Assembly (NCBI RefSeq): GCF_003290025.1
Contig: NZ_QNHG01000006.1
Span: forward strand, 1 to 50,628
From: Pseudogemmobacter bohemicus
GTDB lineage: Bacteria; Pseudomonadota; Alphaproteobacteria; Rhodobacterales; Rhodobacteraceae
DNA: 50,628 nucleotides
Reading direction: 5' to 3'
Shown here: in pieces, positions 44,035 through 50,628 of the stretch
Layout: the number at the start of each line of letters is the position of its first letter
Numbering within the stretch: the stretch's first letter is position 1
Program-made: the position numbers and the translations under genes
Notes under the pieces: generated by a model
Told to the model about the DNA's origin: nothing
The model's database searches: none
The model's input: only the letters and a program-made list of their open reading frames with translations

Positions 44035-44977
44035 TCTCGTGCCGGCGCCAGGCGGGATGCGGATTCTGTTCTTTCATCCGCCAGCCCCAGGTGCGCAGAA
44101 TGCTGAAATAGCTGGGGAAAACATAGCCGCCATTCAGCCGCTGCCATTCTTCGCGCGCCATGCGATAGGCGGCGGGCAGCCGATACCAGGGCACACGCGG
44201 CAGTTTGTGATGCACGAAATGCAGGTTGTTGAACAAGAACAGCGGCGCCAGGATCGAGCGTTCGACAATGATCGTCCTGCCATTCGGGTCCTCGGCCCAT
44301 TGATGTTCGCAATAGCTGCGGATTGCGATCAGACTGGTCCCGAGCCAGGCCGGAACCAGGAGATAGAGCCAGACCGGAATCCCCATCGCGAAATGGATGA
44401 AGGGCAGCACCACCGCCAGCCCGGCCAGATGATGCACCCAGGCGTTGCGCGTCTTTGCATCGCCCGCAAGGATCCGCCGTCCCTCGGCGCAGGTGAAGCC
44501 GATCACCGCCACCCAGGGACCGATCACCACCCGCCCGATCAGCGTGTTGTTGACCCTCAGCACCGATTGCAGCAGGCGCGGCATCTGCATCCAGGTGAAG
44601 AGCGCGACATAATAGCTTTCGGGATCGTCATAGGGGTCGGTCAGGCGCGCGTCATTATGGTGCTGCAAATGGGTCAGCTTATAGCTGCGCCAGGCGTAGA
44701 AGATGCTGATCGGCAGCCAGACCAGCGCCTCGTTCAGGACGGGATTGCGGGTCGGATGGCCATGCAGCACCTCATGCGCCAGCGAAGAATGCAGCGCCAC
44801 CGCCAGCCCCATCACGATCAGCGCCAGCCAGGGCAGGACCGGCCAGAGCCAGAACCCGGCTGCCAGCCAGCTGCCATAGCACAGAACCACCAGCCCCCAG
44901 GTCGGCGCCTCGAAACGGGGCGGCACCAGCAGCGTTCCCGGCAGGGTCGGTACGTCGCGCGGGCGGGCTTCAGACAT
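44009..44977 (-). CDS. Membrane fatty acid desaturase
   Basis: A 322-aa di-iron membrane enzyme. The three histidine boxes are HSSLAHEVLHGHPT (HEVLHGH), HLQHHNDAR (HLQHH) and NLHFVHHKLPRVPW (HFVHH), separated by hydrophobic segments. Such proteins desaturate acyl chains or hydroxylate/ketolate lipids at the membrane. ATG 44977 is my choice; GTG 45009 or TTG 44998 are alternatives, and TGTCTGA occurs three times there. It follows the cupin gene closely. Its presence in an operon with glycosidases and a DMSP-lyase-like cupin is unusual. Confidence 0.85.
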   Translation of the reverse strand: MSEARPRDVPTLPGTLLVPPRFEAPTWGLVVLCYGSWLAAGFWLWPVLPWLALIVMGLAVALHSSLAHEVLHGHPTRNPVLNEALVWLPISIFYAWRSYKLTHLQHHNDARLTDPYDDPESYYVALFTWMQMPRLLQSVLRVNNTLIGRVVIGPWVAVIGFTCAEGRRILAGDAKTRNAWVHHLAGLAVVLPFIHFAMGIPVWLYLLVPAWLGTSLIAIRSYCEHQWAEDPNGRTIIVERSILAPLFLFNNLHFVHHKLPRVPWYRLPAAYRMAREEWQRLNGGYVFPSYFSILRTWGWRMKEQNPHPAWRRHENDTHDGRS

Positions 44978-45002
44978 CGCCGCAACCGGTTCAGACAATC
45001 CC

Positions 45003-45605
45003 TCAGACACGGCGAAGCGCCCAGATCGCCAGCAGCGGCGTCTCGCCCGAGCGCATCGCATGGCGCACCGAGGGCTGGTTGTAAAAGGTGCCGCCGGTGC
45101 CGGGGGTGAACCAGCCGCTGGTCTCGCGCCAGAAATCCCCGTCAGAAAGCGCCAGGTAGACCTCTTCGGGTGCGTGGTTGTGGTCGGGATAGCGCACATG
45201 CGGCGCCAGCAACGACAGGCCCAGCCAGATATCGCGTCGCTCTTCATGGCCACCGGGTCCGAGCAGGGTGATCTCGGCATAGCTGCCGGGGGCGAGGCCG
45301 CTCTCCTCCTCGCCGGTCCATTCCAGCAGCGGCTCGGCGACGCTGAAGGCCGCGCAAAGCGGCGCAAGGCGCGGATCGGTCGCCGCCGCCCGGATCAGCG
45401 CATCGCCGAGATGCTGGCAGGCCGGCTGACGCCCGGCCCGGCGCGGGGTCTGCGGCCCGACCTGTTTCGCGCCCTCGCGGATGCCCTCCAGCGCGGCGCC
45501 GGCCTCGGGCGTGCTGACCAGCCCGGCCATCAGCGCCAGCGTCACATCAATGAAATTCTGCACTTCGGGAGGGCGGATCTGCGGGGTCACTTTCGCGCCT
45601 TTCAT
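45003..45605 (-). CDS. DMSP lyase-like cupin (DddQ family)
   Basis: A 200-aa single-domain cupin, the length of DddQ. The metal and catalytic motif of that family is present: Tyr139, His142, His144, Glu148 and Tyr150 in YPDHNHAPEEVYLALSDG, and His182 in RHAM. DddQ-type enzymes split dimethylsulfoniopropionate to dimethyl sulfide and acrylate. The family is known to contain other activities, so the substrate is inferred. ATG 45605 is preferred (start of conserved text); the ribosome site is weak. First gene of a nine-gene minus-strand run and divergent from the toxin-antitoxin pair. Confidence 0.75.
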   Translation of the reverse strand: MKGAKVTPQIRPPEVQNFIDVTLALMAGLVSTPEAGAALEGIREGAKQVGPQTPRRAGRQPACQHLGDALIRAAATDPRLAPLCAAFSVAEPLLEWTGEEESGLAPGSYAEITLLGPGGHEERRDIWLGLSLLAPHVRYPDHNHAPEEVYLALSDGDFWRETSGWFTPGTGGTFYNQPSVRHAMRSGETPLLAIWALRRV

Positions 45606-45726
45606 CGGCTGACAGCCCTGCATCCGATGCAACGGGCCGGGGAAAAGGATAGGGCCGGCCGGGCGTTGCGGCAATGGCCCTCTTTACCCGCCGCAGCGGG
45701 CGGGGCTTGTCTTCAGGGGTATATCG

Positions 45727-45748
45727 GACTAAGTTGATCAGACTAAGT
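45727..45748. promoter_or_regulatory. Direct repeats upstream of the antitoxin gene
   Basis: GACTAAGT occurs at 45727-45734 and 45741-45748, flanking a TGATCA palindrome, 18 bases before the antitoxin ATG. Autoregulated toxin-antitoxin operons usually carry such repeats as operators. The same spacer must hold the promoter of the divergent cupin operon. Confidence 0.4.
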
Positions 45749-45765
45749 CATATGGGGATGCCCGG

Positions 45766-46014
45766 ATGAAAACCGTCAATATGCATGAGGCCAAGACCCA
45801 TCTCTCCCGCCTTGTGGAAGAGGCGGTGCAGGGTCAGCCCTTTATCATCGCCCGTGCCGGAAAACCGCTGGTCAAGGTGGTGATGGTCGAGGCCGGGGTG
45901 CCGCGCCGCACCGGCTTTCTGGCCGGGCAGATCGACGTGCCGGATGATTTCGCCCGCCGCGATGCCGATCTTATCCGCCGCCTGTTCGAAGGGGATGACG
46001 AGGCCGCCTCGTGA
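45766..46014 (+). CDS. Phd/YefM-family antitoxin
   Basis: An 82-aa antitoxin. The N-terminus MKTVNMHEAKTHLSRLVEEA is the classic DNA-binding Phd/YefM fold, followed by PFIIARAGKPLVKVVMV. The C-terminal third is the toxin-neutralising tail (DFARRDADLIRRLFEGDDEA). It overlaps the toxin gene by four bases (GTGA), ensuring coupled synthesis. It probably represses its own promoter at the direct repeats just upstream. Confidence 0.9.
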   Translation: MKTVNMHEAKTHLSRLVEEAVQGQPFIIARAGKPLVKVVMVEAGVPRRTGFLAGQIDVPDDFARRDADLIRRLFEGDDEAAS

Positions 46015-46397
46015 ATCTCCTGCTGGATACGCATTACCTTCTTTGGGTGGCGGCACGGCCTGATCTCTTGTCCACCCGGGCGCTGGCGCTGATCGAGGAT
46101 CCGGCGAACCGCCTTTGGTTCAGTGTGGCCAGCCTGTGGGAGGTTTCCATCAAACGCAGCCTTGAGCGGCCGGATTTCCGCACCGATGCCGGTACGCTGC
46201 GCGCGGGGCTTTTGGCCGCGGGCTATGAGGAACTGGCGGTCGAGGGGCGGCATATCCTGGCGCTCTCGACCCTGCCACCTTTGCATCGCGACCCGTTTGA
46301 CCGGATTCTGGTGGCCCAGGCGGCGGCCGAGGGAATGCGTCTCCTGTCTGCCGACAGCGCGGTGCTGGACTATGGCGGGCCGGTTCTTCAGGTCTGA
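46011..46397 (+). CDS. PIN-domain toxin (VapC-like)
   Basis: A 128-aa PIN-domain endoribonuclease. The metal-binding acidic residues are Asp6 (LLLDTHYLLWV), Glu44 (ASLWEVSIK), Asp93/Asp96 (HRDPFDRILVAQA) and Asp114 (LLSADSAV). This subtype usually pairs with Phd antitoxins. It starts with GTG. The gene ends convergently with the next, overlapping it by ten bases. Confidence 0.9.
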   Translation: MNLLLDTHYLLWVAARPDLLSTRALALIEDPANRLWFSVASLWEVSIKRSLERPDFRTDAGTLRAGLLAAGYEELAVEGRHILALSTLPPLHRDPFDRILVAQAAAEGMRLLSADSAVLDYGGPVLQV

Positions 46398-46744
46398 TCT
46401 GCCGTCTGACCGGATGCCTGAACGCCCGCATGGGCCAGCAGATCCACCGCCGCCGGGGTCAGCGCGAAATGCAGCCGCTGGCTGCGTGTGTCGCGGCGGG
46501 GGATGGTCACCAGCCGCATCTCGATCTCCATCGCCACCAGCTCGCGCATGACCAGCGCATGCTCGACCCCGAAAATCCGCGCGAAGCTGCGGCTGTCGGC
46601 GCAGATCCCCATATCGGCAGAGACCAGCAGCATCGCTGCCATCATCGGCACCCCCCGCGCCGCCACCGCTTCGCAAAGCTGCATGAACGCCTCTTCCGAG
46701 GGGCCAGGCCCGGTGCCAGGCCCGGGTCCAGGATTGGGGCTCAT
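46388..46744 (-). CDS. Small winged-helix protein coupled to the YdeP-type oxidoreductase
   Basis: A 118-aa protein with a Pro/Gly-rich start (MSPNPGPGPG) and a helix-turn-helix-like core: SRSFARIFGVEHALVMRELVAM, then a wing LVTIPRRDTRSQRLHFALTPAA. This is the layout of a MarR-type DNA-binding domain. It starts inside the stop of the oxidoreductase gene (ATGA overlap), so the two are made together. It could regulate that operon or act as an accessory factor. Not a named family to me. Confidence 0.6.
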   Translation of the reverse strand: MSPNPGPGPGTGPGPSEEAFMQLCEAVAARGVPMMAAMLLVSADMGICADSRSFARIFGVEHALVMRELVAMEIEMRLVTIPRRDTRSQRLHFALTPAAVDLLAHAGVQASGQTADQT

Positions 46745-49023
46745 TGCGGGTGCAGCGAGACGAGGATGGATTTCGAGACCGGCGTGAAACTGCCCTCGCC
46801 GAAAGCGTCATGCGGCACAAGCAGGTTCAGTTCGGGGTAATAGCCTGCGATACAACCCTGTGGGATGTCATAGGGCACGAGGCGGAAGGCATTCGCCTCA
46901 CGAATGGTGCCATCCGGTGCCTCGCTCGACAGGTCAACCAGATCCCCCGCCCCGTGACCCAGCCGGTCGAGGTCGTGCTGGTTGATGAAGATCACCCGCC
47001 GTTCGCCATAGACGCCGCGATAGCGGTCATCCATGCCGTAGATCGTGGTGTTATACTGGTCATGCGAGCGGAAGGTCTGCAGGACCAGCCGCTTCGCCCC
47101 GGCCTGTTGCCACTCGGTCTGGTCGGGCAGGTTGTCCGCCCCGAAATTGGCGCGCTGTGTCGCGGTGTTGAATTCGCGCTCGGACGCCGGGTTCCGGAGC
47201 CAGAAGCCGCGTTTCTGCCGCACGGCAGCGTTGTAATCGCCAAAGGCGGGCAGCACGCGGGCGATCAGGTCGCGGATCCTGTCATTGTTATCGGCCAGCG
47301 CCGCCCAGTCGACATGCGCAGACCCCACCGTTGCCGCAGCGATACCCGCGACAATCGCCACCTCGGATTTCAGCTCTTTCGATGCCGGCATGTTGATCCC
47401 GCCCGAGCCATGCACCATGCTCATCGAATCCTCGACGGTGACGATCTGGCGGATGCCTTTGGAATTCCTGTCGATTTCCGTGCGGCCAAGGCAGGGGAGA
47501 ATATAGGACACCCGCCCCGGCAGCAGATGCGAATGGTTCAGCTTGGTGGCGACATGCACAGTCAGATCAAGGCTTTGCAGGATCTTTGCCACCAGATCGC
47601 TGTCGGGCGTGGCGCGGGCGAAATTGCCGCCAAGCCCGATAAAGGCCCTGGCCCGGCCCGAGATCATGGCGCCGATGGCCTCGACCACATTATGGCCGCG
47701 CGCGCGGGGCATTTTCACGCCGATCTCGCGCTCCAGCGCGTCGATCAGCGCTTTCGGCGCTTTTTCATTGATTCCGACCGTGCGGTCACCCTGGACGTTG
47801 GAGTGACCGCGCACCGGGCAAAGCCCGGTGCCGGGCCGCCCGATATTGCCGCGCAGGAACATGAGGTTTGCGATTTCGCGGATGGTTGCCACCGAATGGC
47901 GGTGTTGCGTGACCCCCATCGCCCAGGTGCAGATCACCTTATCGGCGCCCAGATAGACCCCGGCGGCGCGGGTGATTTCGTCCATCGTCAGCCCGGATTG
48001 CTCAAGGATCTGTTCCCAGGGGGTGGAATCCACCGCCGCCTTCCAGGCGTCGAACCCGTGGCAATGCCCGGTGATGAACGCATGGTCAATCACCGAAGGC
48101 CGCCCCGCGGCGCGCTCCTCCTCGTCGGCGGCGAAGATCAGTTTCGCCATGCCCCTGACCGCCGCCATATCGCCGCCAAGGCGCGGCTGGTAGTAATCGG
48201 TCGAGGTGGGTTCCGAACCGCCGAAGATCATCTCCATCTTGTTCTGCGGATCGGCGAAGCGCTGAAGCCCCTTTTCTTTCAGTGGGTTGAACACCACGAC
48301 CCTGGCACCCCGCGCGGTGGCCTTCCTCAGATCGGCCAGCATGCGCGGGTGATTGGTGCCTGGATTCTGCCCGATCACGAAAATCGCATCCGCCTCTTCG
48401 AAATCCTCCAGCAACACCGTGCCCTTGCCGATGCCGATCGCCTCGGTCAGCGCGACGCCCGAGGCCTCGTGGCACATATTCGAGCAGTCGGGGAAGTTGT
48501 TGGTGCCATAAAGCCGCACGAAAAGCTGGTAAAGGAACGCCGCCTCATTGGATGCACGGCCCGAGGTGTAGAACTCTGCCCGGTCGGGGTCATCCAGCGC
48601 GTTCAAAGCCGCTCCGATGGCCGTGAAGGCCTCGTCCCACGAGGTCGCGCGGTAGCGATCCGTCGCCGCATCATAGACCATCGGATGAGTCAGCCGACCC
48701 TGATGTTCCAGCTCGAAATCCGACCAGGACCGCAATTCGGCCACCGAATGGGTGGCAAAGAAATCCGGAGTGACCCGTTTCTGCGTCGCCTCCCAGGCCA
48801 CCGCCTTGACGCCATTCTCGCAAAACTCGAACGAGGAGCCATGTTCCGGATCCCCCCAGGCGCAGCCCGGGCAGTCGAACCCGTCGGGCTGGTTCGCCCT
48901 GAGCATGGTGCGCGCGCCCGAAAGGGGGTTGCCGGTTGCAAGCAGCCGCTTGCCGCAGCTTTTCAGCGCGCCCCAGCCGCCGGCCGCTGTCGATTTCTTG
49001 CCGATAAACTCTGTCTTGCCCAT
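46741..49023 (-). CDS. FdhF/YdeP-family molybdopterin oxidoreductase
   Basis: A 760-aa oxidoreductase of the DMSO-reductase superfamily binding bis-MGD. YdeP landmarks are FDCPGCAWGDP near residue 50, FYTSGRASNEAAFLYQLFVR near 150, the NMCHEASGVAL segment whose Cys may bind molybdenum or the cluster, IFVIGQNPGTNHPRM, MGVTQHRHS and FLRGNIGRPGTGLCPVRGHS. The C-terminal part (from FRSHDQYNTTIYGM) is the molybdopterin dinucleotide-binding domain. ATG 49023 has AAAGG upstream; the longer frame is not conserved. Family members link to acid resistance and formate-like chemistry; substrate unproved. Confidence 0.87.
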   Translation of the reverse strand: MGKTEFIGKKSTAAGGWGALKSCGKRLLATGNPLSGARTMLRANQPDGFDCPGCAWGDPEHGSSFEFCENGVKAVAWEATQKRVTPDFFATHSVAELRSWSDFELEHQGRLTHPMVYDAATDRYRATSWDEAFTAIGAALNALDDPDRAEFYTSGRASNEAAFLYQLFVRLYGTNNFPDCSNMCHEASGVALTEAIGIGKGTVLLEDFEEADAIFVIGQNPGTNHPRMLADLRKATARGARVVVFNPLKEKGLQRFADPQNKMEMIFGGSEPTSTDYYQPRLGGDMAAVRGMAKLIFAADEEERAAGRPSVIDHAFITGHCHGFDAWKAAVDSTPWEQILEQSGLTMDEITRAAGVYLGADKVICTWAMGVTQHRHSVATIREIANLMFLRGNIGRPGTGLCPVRGHSNVQGDRTVGINEKAPKALIDALEREIGVKMPRARGHNVVEAIGAMISGRARAFIGLGGNFARATPDSDLVAKILQSLDLTVHVATKLNHSHLLPGRVSYILPCLGRTEIDRNSKGIRQIVTVEDSMSMVHGSGGINMPASKELKSEVAIVAGIAAATVGSAHVDWAALADNNDRIRDLIARVLPAFGDYNAAVRQKRGFWLRNPASEREFNTATQRANFGADNLPDQTEWQQAGAKRLVLQTFRSHDQYNTTIYGMDDRYRGVYGERRVIFINQHDLDRLGHGAGDLVDLSSEAPDGTIREANAFRLVPYDIPQGCIAGYYPELNLLVPHDAFGEGSFTPVSKSILVSLHPQ

Positions 49024-49454
49024 GGCAAAGCCTTTGCGCGCGCGGGGCCCCTTCCCTGTCACGAATGACAAGGGCAAGGCCGGGTTCTTCTGGCGGGATG
49101 CTGCCGGAGGCGCTGTCCTCACCGGCACCAGGCCGGACGGACGGGGGAATGCGCAAGGGTTGCCGCTTTGAAATAGCGCCGGCGCGTAGAAATCCAAGTG
49201 TCAGATGCGGCTTTTCAGGCAGCGGGAACGGCTTTTGCCTGTTTTCCCATCAGGAATGTGTCTTTCATGTCAGTAGCCGTTACGGATCGACTGACCGGCA
49301 GCCGCAATCCGGCCCGCCGACGGGGCCAGAGCGATTCCCCCGCCTTTGCTCCCGTCTTTGCTCCCGCCGCTGCCACCCGCCCGTTGCGGGGCAACAAGAG
49401 CCGGACCAACAGCACCAGGTTGACAAATGCCGGCAACCGCGCCGCAGTATCGCC
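49024..49454. other. Intergenic stretch between divergent genes
   Basis: No supported gene. A frame from 49269 is Ser/Arg/Pro-rich and ends inside the MalT-like relic, so I treat it as chance. A short tandem of TTTGCTCCCG units is present near 49347-49370. Promoters of the oxidoreductase and the MalT-like gene should lie here. Confidence 0.4.
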
Positions 49455-49863
49455 ATGGCGACCGTCATCGACACCAAGATTCACCCCCCGCTGCTGCGGG
49501 CAAGGCTGCTGCGCCGCGAGGCGGCGCTGGCGCTGATGGATCAGGCGCTGTCGCATCCGCTGACGCTGATCCGCGCCCCGGCGGGCTTCGGGAAATCCAC
49601 CCTGGTCGCGCAATGGGGGGCCGGGCTGCAAGAGGCCGGCTTCGCCTGGCTTTCGCTGGATCCGATGGCCGATAGCGGGCGGTCCTTCATCCTGCATCTG
49701 ATCCGCGCAGTGCAACGCGCGCTGCCGCTGGCGGATCCGGGACTGGAGAGGCTGACCGGCTCGGAATCCTTTTCGCCGACCCGTGCGCTGGCGGCGCTGG
49801 TCGATGCGGTGCAGGCCGCAGTACAGCCGACATTTGCCGCCAGGCGCGACCAGCCACTCAGAC
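49455..49863 (+). pseudogene. N-terminal fragment of a MalT-type LuxR-family ATP-dependent regulator
   Basis: About 125 residues from MATVIDTKIHPPLLR onward match the start of MalT-like STAND regulators: the Walker A GFGKSTL in LTLIRAPAGFGKSTL, then FAWLSLDPMADSGRSFILHL and ALAALVDAVQAA. A full protein of this type is near 900 residues with a C-terminal LuxR helix-turn-helix. Here homology ends near 49820, and the frame runs on to 49967 antisense to the DUF924 gene. The rest has been deleted, so it is non-functional. Confidence 0.75.
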
Positions 49864-50408
49864 CTAGCCCCGAAAGCCCCCATTCCGGAGAAAACGGGCC
49901 TCCTCGGCTGTGGTGTCGCGGCCGAGGACCGGATTGCGATGCGGGAAACGGCCAAAGCGGCGGATGATGCTGCGATGACCTTCGGCATGGCTCAGCCAGG
50001 GCTGGCCGAGGCGGCGGTTCAGCGCGACGGCAAGATCCTGATCTTCAGGCGCCTCTGAATGCGAGAATGGCAAAGCGAGAAACAGCCGCAGGCCGGGGTC
50101 GAGTTCCGCCATATACGCGCGTGCTTCGGCCTCACGCGCGAAGGCGCGGGCCGGGCATCGGTCGCATACATCCGAGCCGTGCCGCGAAAGGCATTGCGGG
50201 GGAACTGATCCAGCAGGACCATCAGCGCCAGCGCGCCTTGGGGCGTTTCAATCCAGCCCTCGCAAGCCCCTGCGGCGGCCTGTTCATGCAGATCGAGATA
50301 GCGCTCGCGGAAAGCCCGGTCGAAAGCGGGGCGATGGGCGAACCACTCGCCCCGCTCACCCGCATGCGCCCACCAGGCAACCACGCCGGTGGCAGGCGCG
50401 AGGGTCAT
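49864..50408 (-). pseudogene. DUF924-family protein with a frameshift
   Basis: Two minus-strand frames join to one DUF924 protein. The first (from ATG 50408) has VVAWWAHAGERGEWF, then ETPQGALALMVLLDQFPRN and FRGTARMYATDAR. The second has MAELDPGLRLFLALPFSHSE, EDQDLAVALNRR and RRFGRFPHRNPVLGRDTTAE. The switch lies near 50140-50155, in CCGGGC-rich sequence, and fits one missing base. It starts two bases after the KefB-like stop. Function of the family is unknown. A base-calling error in a GC run is possible. Confidence 0.75.
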
Positions 50409-50410
50409 GC

Positions 50411-50628
50411 TCAATGCCCGCCCCCGTGACCGCCCCCGTGACCACCACTGGCCTGCTGCGCATTGCCATGGATCAGGGCCTTGCTCTCGGCCATGCCGCC
50501 GGCCTGCTCCAGCGCCATGCGCTCGGCATCCCGGGCACGGACGGTGGCAATGATCCCGTCCACCACTTCGGGCGGCTCGCCCAGCCGGGACAGTGCCTCG
50601 CGCCCCATGACCATCGCGGATTCAACCT
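50411..50628 (-). CDS. C-terminal end of a KefB-like cation:proton antiporter (partial)
   Basis: The frame is open to the end of the window. VMGREALSRLGEPPEVVDGI with ATVRARDAERMALEQAGG is the typical end of glutathione-regulated potassium-efflux (CPA2) proteins after the TrkA-N domain. An unusual tail SGGHGGGHGGGH follows, a His/Gly-rich possible metal-binding end built from repeated GGTCACGGGGGC-like units. Most of the gene lies outside. The DUF924 gene starts two bases after its stop. Confidence 0.7.
   Translation of the reverse strand, partial: VESAMVMGREALSRLGEPPEVVDGIIATVRARDAERMALEQAGGMAESKALIHGNAQQASGGHGGGHGGGH

Noticed and set aside
46744-49068. A 774-residue plus-strand frame
   Set aside because: It mirrors the YdeP-type oxidoreductase on the minus strand; its translation is His/Arg/Gly-rich without any motif.
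49269-49536. A small plus-strand frame before the MalT-like relic
   Set aside because: Ser/Arg/Pro-rich, changes into the wrong frame of the MalT-like gene, and lacks a ribosome site.

Overview
The window is GC-rich DNA with dense, often overlapping genes (many ATGA or TGATG stop/start junctions). Gene content and codon use suggest an alphaproteobacterium, most likely of the Rhodobacterales. No rRNA, tRNA, CRISPR array or intact transposase gene is visible. The theme is scavenging of sugars and of organic sulfur, interrupted by short stretches of decayed, probably acquired DNA.

Layout. (1) 1-1237: a flavin monooxygenase of the acyl-CoA dehydrogenase fold (DszC/SfnB-like), then a strong terminator. 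(2) 1464-3030: remains of a HelD-like helicase on the minus strand, lacking its N-terminus and carrying a frameshift. (3) 3343-12985: a nine-gene minus-strand operon (araF-araG-araH-galM-dgoD-SDR-dgoK-dgoA-lactonase) with a divergent GntR/FadR-type regulator. Together the genes import an aldose and run the De Ley-Doudoroff route: galactose to lactone to galactonate to KDGal to KDPGal to pyruvate plus glyceraldehyde 3-phosphate. (4) 13000-14820: a decayed island holding a truncated nucleoside deoxyribosyltransferase fused head-to-tail to a truncated QueC-like gene, plus an orphan 99-aa gene. (5) 14824-15873: an aldo/keto reductase.

(6) 16103-34770: a sulfur region of nearly 19 kb. It holds two SfnB-type oxidoreductases, two SsuD-type LLM monooxygenases, one NtaA/SnaA/DszA-type monooxygenase, an FAD/NAD(P) protein, a MetNIQ-type ABC transporter, two CMD/alkylhydroperoxidase-like proteins, a GST-like protein, two serine O-acetyltransferases flanking a rhodanese, and finally a family 2A encapsulin shell gene (SrpI-like) translationally coupled to its cysteine desulfurase cargo with a ~212-residue disordered leader. 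My reading is that organosulfur is imported, desulfonated to sulfite and assimilated through O-acetylserine to cysteine, and that the encapsulated desulfurase handles sulfane sulfur. An identical 11-mer inside an AT-rich dyad lies upstream of both the CMD gene and the encapsulin gene and may mark a shared regulator.

(7) 34815-45605: a nine-gene minus-strand unit read from a DddQ-like DMSP-lyase cupin through a fatty-acid desaturase, a GH106-like and a GH63/MGH1-like glycoside hydrolase, a Tat-exported PotD-like binding protein, two permeases, an ATPase and an isochorismatase-type hydrolase. (8) 45766-46397: a Phd/VapC-type toxin-antitoxin pair. (9) 46388-49023: a YdeP/FdhF-type molybdopterin oxidoreductase with a co-translated small winged-helix protein. 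(10) 49455-50628: a decayed end with a MalT-like N-terminal fragment, a frameshifted DUF924 gene and the C-terminus of a KefB-like antiporter that runs off the window.

All functions are read from motifs and context; no database search was run.
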